Assembly: GCA_026421185.1 (NCBI GenBank)
Contig: JAPKCH010000010.1
Span: 1-50,483, forward strand
Direction: 5' to 3'
Length of the DNA: 50,483 nt
Source: Dehalococcoidia bacterium
GTDB taxonomy: Bacteria; Chloroflexota; Dehalococcoidia; Lucifugimonadales; Lucifugimonadaceae
Below the pieces are notes generated by a model, which searched no databases, was not told the origin of the DNA, and worked only from the letters and a program-made list of their open reading frames with translations. Position numbers and translations under genes: made by a program. Shown here one piece after another: positions 36,120 through 43,793 of the stretch (position 1 is its first letter; every line of letters starts with the position of its first letter).

Positions 36120-36623
36120 ATGACGAAAATAGAAGAAGCGAACGATCCGGTTGCATACCGGTCGCATGTACGCATTGAACGTGTGAAGGGTCCGATCCGT
36201 AGAGCGTTCATACCCGCTCATGATGGTCCTGTGATGCTTGGAGTTCACTCCGAAGTAGCCGAACACTATGGAGTCGACAACAACGTCGTCGATCCGTATA
36301 CGACCACTCTGGATTACGTCATCGCTTCAACCGCTGGTTGAATGACTGGAACATTTGGCGGTGCCCTTGAGGCTCGCGGGATTCCGGCTGGCGATGGCTT
36401 CCTTCACTCAGACAGTGTTGGCGAGCTTGAAAAAGAGAGTGGTGTACTTGTGATCAAGCGCGTTCACGTGAAGTACACGCTGAAAGTCGATTCAGCGCTA
36501 CGTGAAGAGAAAACCGCAGCGATTCAGCGGGCGTTTGATTTGCACGCAGATTCATGCCCGGTGTATCGAAGTATCTACACTAGTATCGACATCACGAAAG
36601 AACTTGAAATCGTCGAGGCGTAG
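36120..36623 (+). CDS. OsmC-family protein, probable selenoprotein (in-frame TGA at 36339-36341)
   Basis: Two open stretches in the same frame, 73 and 93 codons, are split only by a TGA. Together they make a 167-residue OsmC/YhfA-like protein. The text around the TGA reads DYVIASTAG-TGA-MTGTFGGALEARG. In OsmC relatives this place (AxxGGC) holds the peroxide-reactive Cys. The second conserved Cys is present in ADSCPVYRS. Sequence after the TGA is fully family-like, with no sign of decay, which argues for selenocysteine rather than a broken gene. Sec-containing OsmC-like proteins are known from marine metagenomes. The protein should reduce organic hydroperoxides. The start ATG has GAGGGG five bases upstream. 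It follows the uxuA gene on the same strand. No selenium-insertion genes are in this window. Confidence 0.82.
36358..36377 (+). promoter_or_regulatory. Candidate bacterial SECIS-like hairpin
   Basis: GCG (36358-36360) and GCC (36363-36365) can pair with CGC (36375-36377) and GGC (36371-36373), leaving a CTTGA loop 24 bases after the TGA. An alternative small GGC-GGT-GCC hairpin (36357-36365) puts GGT in the loop 18 bases after the TGA. Either is at the right distance for a bacterial SECIS, but I could not compute folding. Confidence 0.35.
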
Positions 36624-36751
36624 TTGGGTGTTACGCTGCTTGTAGCGTGATTGACTCGGTTATGCCGGTTGGACTAGTTAGGATCACGACTACGTAGTTT
36701 GCAGATTCGATGATTGGGCTGAGAATTTCAAGCTTGTGGTGAGCATTCAAC

Positions 36752-36940
36752 ATGCCGGGATCGATAGCCTTCAGTCGAGGCGTTGTAATCGATGTGATTA
36801 GTATTTTGATGGGCATGAATGAGGAATTCCAAGCTGATGCGAACATGTGCTTGATTGTTCTGATGACGACTGGCATTGTTGCCCTGATTTTTGGCGGCAC
36901 TTTGCGCGGAGGCGGAATCAGCTTCGAAAAGTCTAAGTAG
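36752..36940 (+). CDS. Possible small membrane protein
   Basis: The 62-residue frame has one hydrophobic segment (CLIVLMTTGIVALIFGG) and a polar end (GGGISFEKSK). It is followed 25 bases later by a terminator in the right orientation. The start has no ribosome-binding site, and an overlapping minus-strand frame (36631-36900) ending SPTGITESITLQAA is about as plausible. I do not recognise either. Confidence 0.3.
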   Translation: MPGSIAFSRGVVIDVISILMGMNEEFQADANMCLIVLMTTGIVALIFGGTLRGGGISFEKSK

Positions 36941-36964
36941 CGGTTATCTACGAATGATTAAATG

Positions 36965-36998
36965 AAAACAGCCCGATGAAATTCACCGGGCTGTTTTG
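36965..36998. terminator. Bidirectional terminator
   Basis: AAAACAGCCCG (36965-36975) pairs perfectly with CGGGCTGTTTT (36987-36997) around an 11-base loop. A and T runs flank both sides, so it can stop transcription from the plus strand and from the convergent manD gene. Confidence 0.9.
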
Positions 36999-37044
36999 TA
37001 TTTCTTACGAACAACCTACCTTGTAGAAAACTCGCCTTCGGCAG

Positions 37045-38343
37045 CTATGGCTTGACCATTGATCCGTCGGCTCGTCTAACGGTGTCCCACGCTCCGCCAA
37101 ACTCGCGTTCTTTGAACGGGAATTTGGCGGCCATATCTTCATCGATGTCGATGCCGAGACCAGGCTTACCGTTTGACCACATCATGCCATCCTTCAGTGT
37201 TGGAGTTCCAGGGAACATCTCGCGAGTTCGCTCCGAAGGAATGTTGGCTTCCTGAATACCGAAGTTGTAGGTGTTCAAGTTCAACATCATGTTCGCAGCG
37301 TGACCAACAGGCGAAGTATCGCCAGGGCCGTGCCATGCAGTTCGAACGTTGTAGAGTTCCCCCATTGCAGCAAGTTTACGGGCCGGTGTGATTCCACCGA
37401 TCTGAGACATATGAATTCGGATGAAATCCATCAGACGGTTCTGAATCATCGGAACCACTTCGTGTGGGTTGTTGTGCAGTTCACCCATTGCTATTGGAGT
37501 GGCGCACTGCTCGCGAACCATCTTGAAATAGGCCTGGTCTTCAGGGCTGAACAGGTCTTCTAGGAAGAACAGCTGGTACTTCTCGACTTCTTTTGCGAAC
37601 CAAACACCTTGAATCGGTGGTATTCGTTCGTGAACGTCGTGAAGAATTTCTAGTCCGTATCCGAACCGTTCTCGGATGTATTCAAATAGACCCAGAGCCG
37701 ATCGCATGTATGGCTTGGGTTCGTAGACTCCACCCGGGTGAGCGTAAAGCTTGTCAGCTTGGTATTCACGCAGCCAATCGGTGTTGGCGATAGGGCCTTC
37801 GAGTACGTTTTGGTTGCCGCCGGAGTTCGTGCCAGTAGCTGCGTTTTTGTTGCCGTAGGTTGCGTATCCAGGAGTAGACATCTGCACACGGACGTGGTGG
37901 AAGCCTTGTTCTACGTAGGCCTGAACCTTGTCACCGACTTCTTCGTGAGTTTCACCAGAAGTGTGAACGTAAACAGGGGCTGCCACGCGTGCTCGACCAC
38001 CGAGTAGGTCGTACACAGGCATGCCTGCCATCTTGCCTTTGATGTCCCAGAGCGCCTGGTCGACGCCAGAAAGTGCGTTGTTCAGCACTGGACCGTTGCG
38101 CCAGTAAGACGAAACGTACGACGATTGCCATATGTCTTCGATGTCGGCTACGTTTCTGCCGATAAGGAAGGGTCGTAAATAGTCATCGACAGCAGCCGCT
38201 ACTGCAGTTGGTCGCTGTGTGAAGGTTGCACAGCCGATGCCGTAAAGACCTGGTTCAGAAGTTTCGATCTTGACGATAACGAGCCGAATATTGTCTGGCT
38301 CAGTGAGAATAGTCTTGATATCTCGAATCGTTACATTGCTCAT
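37045..38343 (-). CDS. manD: D-mannonate dehydratase family (ManD/RspA)
   Basis: The 432-residue enolase-superfamily member has the ManD signature. D236 and H238 lie in LHDVHER, E262 in LEDLF, E288 in AMGELHNNPHE and H338 in AWHGPGDTSPVGHAAN. The long loop rich in Gly and Asn (about 158-185) is also ManD-like. Family members dehydrate D-mannonate, some also D-gluconate, and some have little activity (RspA), so the name is a family call. A convergent terminator lies at its end. It is followed, upstream on the same strand, by the NHL-repeat gene, with a 230-base gap. Confidence 0.9.
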   Translation of the reverse strand: MSNVTIRDIKTILTEPDNIRLVIVKIETSEPGLYGIGCATFTQRPTAVAAAVDDYLRPFLIGRNVADIEDIWQSSYVSSYWRNGPVLNNALSGVDQALWDIKGKMAGMPVYDLLGGRARVAAPVYVHTSGETHEEVGDKVQAYVEQGFHHVRVQMSTPGYATYGNKNAATGTNSGGNQNVLEGPIANTDWLREYQADKLYAHPGGVYEPKPYMRSALGLFEYIRERFGYGLEILHDVHERIPPIQGVWFAKEVEKYQLFFLEDLFSPEDQAYFKMVREQCATPIAMGELHNNPHEVVPMIQNRLMDFIRIHMSQIGGITPARKLAAMGELYNVRTAWHGPGDTSPVGHAANMMLNLNTYNFGIQEANIPSERTREMFPGTPTLKDGMMWSNGKPGLGIDIDEDMAAKFPFKEREFGGAWDTVRRADGSMVKP

Positions 38344-38575
38344 AAATAGCTTGACCTTAGTGCTTACGTGGGTATGTATGTAGAACAGGTTATTACATCG
38401 AGCGGCAAAGAACTGTACTCGCTGATTTGGCGTAGGGGTGAACGGTTATACATGCGCCCACTTATCGAACAGGGATGAGTTGTACGTTGTTCTCGTCACC
38501 ACTGCATCTAGTCCTCGCCTAAGGTCCCTCCACAGGAGTCTGGACATAGCCGATGGTAGCCTCAGGAAGTGTGCC

Positions 38576-39589
38576 TTATTTACGTTTCCATTTGCGTAGA
38601 GATGCGAATTCGCGTTGTGGTTCCTGGTAGCGACCCCATTCGACGAATGAGACTTCAGCGACGTAGACGTTGCCTTTTGAGTCGATCGCCATGCTGTGTG
38701 GCCACAGAAACTGATCTGGCTCTTCACCAAACGTTTCGCTGCCGAATCGGGTAAGTCGATTGCCGTGTCGGTCGTAAACACCAACACGGTTACCGACGTT
38801 CTTGTTGCCCCTAGAAGGAGAACCGGACGTTGGACCCTGCTCTGCTACGTAGATTCGAACATCATCACCTGTGCCAGTAACTTCGACTGCTACAGCCTTG
38901 TGAGCGTTCCATTCTCGACGGAATTCACCATCGATAGAGAACACCTGAACTCGGTGGCTTTCTCGATCGCAAACGATAACTTCTTCATCGTCGATCAATG
39001 TAAGGCTGTGTGGGAGATTGAACTCCCCAGGGTCGGTACCCGACGTGCCCCACGACAGGATGTGGTTACCGTCTTTATCGAGTCGGTGCACCCGAGAGTT
39101 TCCGTAACCATCTGAGATGAAAATATCTCCGGTTTTCTTGGAAATCGCAACGTCAGTCGGCTTGTTGAACATCTCGCCGCTCTGGGCCTTAGCCTCTTCG
39201 CCAGTTCCGATCTGCATCAGATACTCGCCTGAAGGTGACATCTTGTTGATCTGGTGGCCGGTGTCGTCAACCAGCCAAACGTTGCCTTCGTGGTCGATAG
39301 TGATGGCGTGAGGTCGTGAGAACCAAGTGTCCCAGAACATCGCTTTGGTTCCGTAGGGATCGGTAAGAATACGGACCTTGTCAGGCGGGTTGTCGTTGCC
39401 CCACATGTTGATCAGATTGCCGTCGGGATCGAACACAATAATTGGCTGTACGCCACGGTTGAATACGTAGACGTTGTCGTCGGCATCAACGGCAACTGAA
39501 GTTGCCTCTTTGATCCACAAACCATGGGGGATTTTGGCCCAATTCGCAACTGGTTCGAATTCCGTTGATGACGTTACGAGTTCTGGCAT
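38576..39589 (-). CDS. NHL-repeat beta-propeller protein
   Basis: The 337-residue protein consists of six NHL-type repeats, such as RPHAITIDHEGNVWLVDDTG, KPTDVAISKKTGDIFISDGY, LPHSLTLIDDEEVIVCDRES and WPHSMAIDSKGNVYVAEVS. They are spaced about 45-55 residues apart, as in a six-bladed propeller like the lyase domain of peptidylglycine amidating enzyme. There is no signal peptide. Such proteins bind ligands or act as lactonases or lyases. The place between two acid-sugar dehydratase genes suggests a lactonase-like role, which is inference. Confidence 0.87.
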   Translation of the reverse strand: MPELVTSSTEFEPVANWAKIPHGLWIKEATSVAVDADDNVYVFNRGVQPIIVFDPDGNLINMWGNDNPPDKVRILTDPYGTKAMFWDTWFSRPHAITIDHEGNVWLVDDTGHQINKMSPSGEYLMQIGTGEEAKAQSGEMFNKPTDVAISKKTGDIFISDGYGNSRVHRLDKDGNHILSWGTSGTDPGEFNLPHSLTLIDDEEVIVCDRESHRVQVFSIDGEFRREWNAHKAVAVEVTGTGDDVRIYVAEQGPTSGSPSRGNKNVGNRVGVYDRHGNRLTRFGSETFGEEPDQFLWPHSMAIDSKGNVYVAEVSFVEWGRYQEPQREFASLRKWKRK

Positions 39590-39875
39590 TTGGCTCGACT
39601 TTTTGGATACTTCGTGTCTGGAAGCGGTTCGAAATCTACCGCTGATGATGCATGGTACTGCTACTGGCGATTTATTTGTCTGATATCACAGCGAGAATTT
39701 GTTCGAAAACTGGCAAAACGGTATTACATATACTCAGTTATTAGAAGGCTAATGCGTAGAGACATTGGTCACTCATGATGCTTGGTATAAGTACGAATAC
39801 TGGTAAAGGCGATCGTACCGACGCCGATGAAGTCGTTGACGATACTGCGAATAAATTGCCACTAAGTAACTCGAA

Positions 39876-41033
39876 TTAGACCAGGTTGGCGTTCACATAG
39901 TTCCAGTCGAACTCGAATCCGAGCCCCTGCCCCTGCGGGATGCTTACGAAGCCGTTTTCGTCCATTGGATCACACGGTTGCTTGAGGTGCGGCGGAACTA
40001 ATGAGTCGTAGTCCTCTTCGGGTCGCAGTAGGCCTCGTTCGTAGTATTCACAAGTCTCTTCCGACGTCGAGGCTAACAACGCCAAATTAGCGAATCCAAC
40101 GTACTCAAGCTCACACTGCATCCCGATCGCTTCGTAGAACCCAAGCGCTTTTCGAACGCCGGTAATACCTCCAAAGCTGACGTCGATCCGCCCCATGTCT
40201 GAAGCGTTCTGCATCGCCCATTCGGCGCGGGAGTAGAGACTGCCGGGTTCTGTTTCAGGCCCGAGAATGGATATATCGAGCGCTTCTGCCAGCTTACGAT
40301 ACGGTTCGGTCTTGCGTTCGTCCATCGGGTGTTCGAGCCAGTAGTAGTTGAGCTTTTCGATCTCACGCCCAACGTATAACGACTCCTCGAACGTGTAGAT
40401 GCCATACGGATCGAGCATCAGAACCATGTCGTTGCCGACAGCGTCTCGAACTGCCCGGCATATCTCTAGATCGGCTTCCGGGAACGCCGGTTTGCTGGGA
40501 GCGGGCTCCTCTTTTTCAGGGTTCCAGTAGATGTTGGCGTGGACCTTGTAGGCGGTATAGCCACGTTTTTTCATTTCGACAGCATGGGCGGCGTAGACCT
40601 CGGGTGATCCGAGGTTCGGAGCAGAGCTAGCGTATGCTTTGACCTTGTCTCGATAGCCACCCAAAAGCTGTGCAACCGAAACTCCTGCCGACCGACCTGC
40701 CAGATCCCACAGCGCACAGTCCACCGCTCCGATCACCGCTTCAGAGATCCCGTGATGACCCATCATCCACTGCCACAAAAGTTCTCGATTCAGCGGGTCT
40801 TCGCCGATCAATAACGGCTTCACCAGCTGCTCGATAACTTCCGTCGTCGGTGCCACAAGGTACATATTGTCCCCTGTGAAAAATCCCTCGGCACCTTCGT
40901 CGGTTTCGATCTTGAGAATCCGGTGAACCTCGTCGTGTTGCTCTCCCCAAACCTCATAACCCCATTTACTTGGGTTAGACCTAGATTTACCTTTGAACGA
41001 AATTACTTTTACATCGGTTATTTTCATCGCCAT
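39876..41033 (-). CDS. Enolase-superfamily (mandelate racemase-like) protein with altered active site
   Basis: The 385-residue protein has the metal ligands D208 (MLDPYG), E234 (WLEHP) and E260 (LGPETE). The strand 2 motif is K163-V-H165 (YKVHAN), where relatives usually have K-x-K. The strand 7 position that usually holds the catalytic His reads CELEYVGFANLALL, so E310 takes its place. It probably still binds a metal and an acid, but the chemistry may differ. It begins with ATG at 41033, next to a 10-base C run in the divergent intergenic region. Confidence 0.87.
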   Translation of the reverse strand: MAMKITDVKVISFKGKSRSNPSKWGYEVWGEQHDEVHRILKIETDEGAEGFFTGDNMYLVAPTTEVIEQLVKPLLIGEDPLNRELLWQWMMGHHGISEAVIGAVDCALWDLAGRSAGVSVAQLLGGYRDKVKAYASSAPNLGSPEVYAAHAVEMKKRGYTAYKVHANIYWNPEKEEPAPSKPAFPEADLEICRAVRDAVGNDMVLMLDPYGIYTFEESLYVGREIEKLNYYWLEHPMDERKTEPYRKLAEALDISILGPETEPGSLYSRAEWAMQNASDMGRIDVSFGGITGVRKALGFYEAIGMQCELEYVGFANLALLASTSEETCEYYERGLLRPEEDYDSLVPPHLKQPCDPMDENGFVSIPQGQGLGFEFDWNYVNANLV

Positions 41034-41067
41034 ACAATATTCTGATAACTAGATAAGAGATATACAA

Positions 41068-41077
41068 CCCCCCCCCC
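41068..41077. repeat. Ten-base C homopolymer
   Basis: A run of ten C lies between the divergent enolase-superfamily and SDR genes, 35 bases upstream of the former's ATG. No other run of this kind is in the window (a run of six C lies near the right end). Confidence 0.9.
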
Positions 41078-41213
41078 GTTTATTACATAGTTTTTGGTAG
41101 ATTTGTGTGTCGGAATATTTAAATAAACACACGCCGCCCGGTAAGCATGATTTACACATCGAACTATCGCTACCAACGACGACGGAATCATATTCGAGAG
41201 CAGGAATAACTAC

Positions 41214-42020
41214 ATGTTTGCAGATTTGAATGGAAAAGTTGCGCTGGTTACCGGTGGTGGTCAGGGTCTGGGTCTTGGCATCGTACTGAAGCTAGCTGGT
41301 CAGGGCGCTGACATTGCTATCGCCGACCTCAGCGAAGGGAACGCAACTGCGGCCGCCAAGCAGGTCGAGGCGCTCGGTCAGAAGGCTTACACAGCCAAGA
41401 TGGACGTTTCCGACAAAGCTTCGGTTATCGCTGCGGTTGAGAAGATCACTTCTGAAGCTGGCCATATCGACATTCTCGTCAACAACGCTGGCGTTGCCGG
41501 TGCACCGGGTTCTACTGGCACTGGTTTCAGAGACATTGACTGGGACTTTACTTGGAAGATCAACGTGAAAGGCCTTGCCGACGTTACGGAAGCAGTTCTT
41601 CCGCAGATGCGAGAACGTCAGGCTGGAAAAATCATTAATATTTCTTCGGTTGCTGCTAAAGCTGCGAAATACCAGACTGCTTACTACGCTACGACCAAGA
41701 TGGCTGTCGTTGCTTACACGCAGGCAGTGGCTCGTGAGTTCGCTGCCGAGAACATCAACGTTAATGCTGTGGCACCGGGTCGAATTTGGACTCAGTTCCA
41801 CCAGGACTGGATGAAAGAGCGCGAGGCTCTTGGTGACGAGGCGGTTGCTGGTAAGGACAAATACGATGTGTTCATGGGGTCTTTGAAGGAAGTAATTCCT
41901 ATGGGCCGACCGCAGGAGCCGTCTGACATTGGCGCTTTGGTTACGTTCTTGGCTTCCGAAGAGGCTCGCAACATCACAGGTCAGACCATCCAATGCGATG
42001 GGGGCCAAGTAATGGTGTAA
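41214..42020 (+). CDS. SDR-family oxidoreductase (FabG-like)
   Basis: The 268-residue classical short-chain dehydrogenase has the nucleotide motif TGGGQGLG (13-20) and DLS at the end of strand 2, which favours NAD(H). NNAG (90-93), S144/S145, Y158 and K162 (YATTK) complete the active site. It is intact, unlike the SDR at 19791. The reaction is oxidation of a secondary alcohol or the reverse; the location suggests acid-sugar metabolism. A terminator follows directly. The ATG is at 41214, with GAG-rich sequence upstream. Confidence 0.93.
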   Translation: MFADLNGKVALVTGGGQGLGLGIVLKLAGQGADIAIADLSEGNATAAAKQVEALGQKAYTAKMDVSDKASVIAAVEKITSEAGHIDILVNNAGVAGAPGSTGTGFRDIDWDFTWKINVKGLADVTEAVLPQMRERQAGKIINISSVAAKAAKYQTAYYATTKMAVVAYTQAVAREFAAENINVNAVAPGRIWTQFHQDWMKEREALGDEAVAGKDKYDVFMGSLKEVIPMGRPQEPSDIGALVTFLASEEARNITGQTIQCDGGQVMV

Positions 42021-42041
42021 GTGCCATTGGCGCTTTTTTTT
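42020..42041 (+). terminator. Intrinsic terminator of the SDR gene
   Basis: AGTGCC (42020-42025) pairs with GGCGCT (42029-42034), with one T-G pair and an ATT loop. Eight T follow directly. It starts on the last base of the stop codon. Confidence 0.8.
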
Positions 42042-42137
42042 AGACAGCCTGATTTACATTGGGAGAAACTCCGTCATAGGAGTCGAGGGGGCTGGTGTGG
42101 GGTCACGCTAGGCGTGATTGGTTCGTGAGTGAATTTG

Positions 42138-42169
42138 AGAATCGGCTGGCGAAATCGCTAGCCGATTCT
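42138..42169. terminator. Long hairpin between convergent genes
   Basis: AGAATCGGCT (42138-42147) pairs with AGCCGATTCT (42160-42169). A G-T pair and GCGA/TCGC extend it inward to a two-base loop. It sits a few bases from the end of the minus-strand epimerase gene. The T run on either side is poor, but the stem is very stable. Confidence 0.6.
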
Positions 42170-42172
42170 TGA

Positions 42173-42937
42173 TTAATTACCCAGCGGCCATGCCTGGATG
42201 CCGTCGGTTGGTTCGTAGCCTAGGACTTCTTTGGAGTGGGTCAGGTCGCGGAATCTCGTGTAGTTGTCAGATACCCCGTAGAAGACGTCCCATTTCAAGG
42301 AGTCTGGTGCATCGACGCACTTTTGGAAAAACTGCCTAATGTCGTTGTGCCCGAAGTGCACCGCAACTTCGCGCTGATCAGCAGGACGATCTTCGGCGCG
42401 TACACGGCCGATTCTAACTGCAATAGCTGAGCCGTGATTCTCTGAGAACAATCGTGCCATTGCTTCGCCAGCGATTTTGGTTACGCCGTACATCCGTTCA
42501 GGGTGCGGTGGATCGGTGTGCATCATCACTGGTCGTGGAGTTGGAAGATTGTCCATTCGACCCTCTCGGAACGACTTATATGGCTCGTAGTTTTCCGAAG
42601 CCATCAGGGTTGCACCCGAAGATCCGAAGATCACACGTTTTACCCCGGCTTCGCCAGCCGCTTTGAACACGTTGTATGTTCCTTCGATATTGATATTGAG
42701 CTGAGCCTGATCGTCGTGTCCGAGATATGCGGCTAGGTGAATAACGGTGTCTATACCGTCGAAAGCTGGCCGAATAGCGTCGAAGTCAGTGATGCTCGCT
42801 TGAGTGGTCTTGAAGCCTTCGACTGCCTGCCTATTTAGCGCAGTAACAGTGTGACCTAGCGAATCAAGATGCTTGCCGACAATGCCGCCGATAAGTCCGC
42901 TCATACCGGTAATAAGGATATTTTTAATAGTATCCAA
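42173..42937 (-). CDS. NAD-dependent epimerase/dehydratase (uronate dehydrogenase-like), copy 1
   Basis: The 254-residue extended SDR has ITGMSGLIGG as nucleotide motif (GxxGxxG), DTVIHLAAYLG, VIFGSSGA and the active pair MYGVTK (YxxxK). Uronate dehydrogenases, which oxidise glucuronate or galacturonate, share this plan; UDP-sugar epimerases are usually longer. It starts with TTG at 42937 after GAGAG. A close paralogue lies at 43794-44558, so cobO and a pseudogene sit between two copies. Confidence 0.85.
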   Translation of the reverse strand: MDTIKNILITGMSGLIGGIVGKHLDSLGHTVTALNRQAVEGFKTTQASITDFDAIRPAFDGIDTVIHLAAYLGHDDQAQLNINIEGTYNVFKAAGEAGVKRVIFGSSGATLMASENYEPYKSFREGRMDNLPTPRPVMMHTDPPHPERMYGVTKIAGEAMARLFSENHGSAIAVRIGRVRAEDRPADQREVAVHFGHNDIRQFFQKCVDAPDSLKWDVFYGVSDNYTRFRDLTHSKEVLGYEPTDGIQAWPLGN

Positions 42938-43007
42938 CGGTTGCTCTCAATCAGGATTTGAATGTGAAATTGATCTGGGTAGACAGTATCACGAGGGGGC
43001 AAAGAGA

Positions 43008-43580
43008 CTAAAACTCTACGCCCTTTTGCGCCTGAATACCTTGCTCGGCGTACGGGTGCTTTACTTCCTTCATTTCGGTAACCAAATCGGCAAATTCCAC
43101 CAATTTTGGTTCGGCATCCCTGCCCGTTAGAACAACGTGAAGCATCTCAGGCTTGTTCTCAAGCACTTCGATAACTTCGTTTATGTCTATCCAGCCGAAA
43201 GAAATTGGATAAGTGATTTCATCGAGAAGAATTAGGCTGTAGTCGCCCGAATTGATCTTCTCTTTGGCAATGTTCCAGCCGTTTTTAGCGAGGGATTCGT
43301 CTTCCGTGAGGTCTTTGGATGTCCATGTGAATCCCCGACCCGACGAAATGACATCTATGCCAAGTTTTTGGGCAGCCATCTGTTCGCCGTACATAGATTT
43401 TTCGCTCTTTATGAACTGCACAGCCATTGTGCCCATGCCCCGTCCCCATGCGCGAAGCATCATTCCGAACCCTGCGGTGCTTTTGCCCTTGCCGTTACCG
43501 GTATTGATGATCACGAGTCCTTTGCGATCACGCTTGAGGTTCGGTCGTGGAGTGAACTTGCTTGGTGGGGTTTTAGGCAT
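43008..43580 (-). CDS. cobO: Corrinoid adenosyltransferase (CobO/BtuR)
   Basis: The 190-residue enzyme adds the adenosyl group of ATP to cob(I)alamin. The P-loop TGNGKGKS (27-34) is followed by RAWGRGMGTMAVQFIKS, the LLDEITYPISFGWI Walker-B-like region, VVLTGRDAEP and the KHPYAEQGIQAQKGVEF end, all typical of CobO. No other cobalamin genes are adjacent. Its ATG overlaps the stop of the VIT-family pseudogene fragment upstream. Confidence 0.95.
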   Translation of the reverse strand: MPKTPPSKFTPRPNLKRDRKGLVIINTGNGKGKSTAGFGMMLRAWGRGMGTMAVQFIKSEKSMYGEQMAAQKLGIDVISSGRGFTWTSKDLTEDESLAKNGWNIAKEKINSGDYSLILLDEITYPISFGWIDINEVIEVLENKPEMLHVVLTGRDAEPKLVEFADLVTEMKEVKHPYAEQGIQAQKGVEF

Positions 43581-43774
43581 GAAATAGTTCCTTGAATTTA
43601 GATCGATTGAGAATGAATGGTGTTACCGGAACGATTCCGGCTAAGAGGAACGCAACGAAGGTCCATCATGTCCTTCAGATAACTCTGAGGTGAGCCGCCT
43701 TCAAGCCGCTGCTTCACCCGATCGGGTGTGTGCATATCTCTAAGATGTTCAGGACCACTTAGGATTCGGGCCAT
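43573..43774 (-). pseudogene. VIT1/CCC1-family transporter remnant with internal deletion
   Basis: From ATG 43774, with AGGAG 11 bases upstream, the frame reads MARILSGPEHLRDMHTPD, then VKQRLEGGSPQSYLKDM. This is like the cytoplasmic start of VIT-family iron/manganese transporters. It then runs on in the wrong frame to a stop at 43598. A second frame from about 43683 reads TFVAFLLAGIVPVTPFIL, like the last helix of the family, ending at 43573. A full-length member has about 200 more residues, so the middle was lost and the frame shifted. It lies just upstream of cobO. Confidence 0.65.
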
Positions 43775-43793
43775 TTAGCAATTTACTCCTGGC

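Noticed and set aside
36117-36341. Reading the OsmC-family gene as two separate small genes or as a plain pseudogene
   Set aside because: The second half has no ribosome-binding site for its ATG right after the TGA, and both halves fit one intact OsmC domain with the TGA exactly at the catalytic site.
36631-36900. 89-residue minus-strand frame ending SPTGITESITLQAA
   Set aside because: GTG start without a ribosome-binding site; it overlaps a plus-strand frame about as plausible, and neither has a known family. I kept only the plus-strand one, at low confidence.
39775-39879. 34-codon plus-strand frame MMLGISTNTGKGDRTDADE..., overlapping the end of the enolase-superfamily gene
   Set aside because: No ribosome-binding site, no family likeness, and it overlaps a certain gene's stop; chance cannot be excluded.
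41292-42008. 238-residue minus-strand frame opposite the SDR gene
   Set aside because: Mirror of a strongly coding plus-strand gene with intact SDR motifs; its length reflects codon bias.
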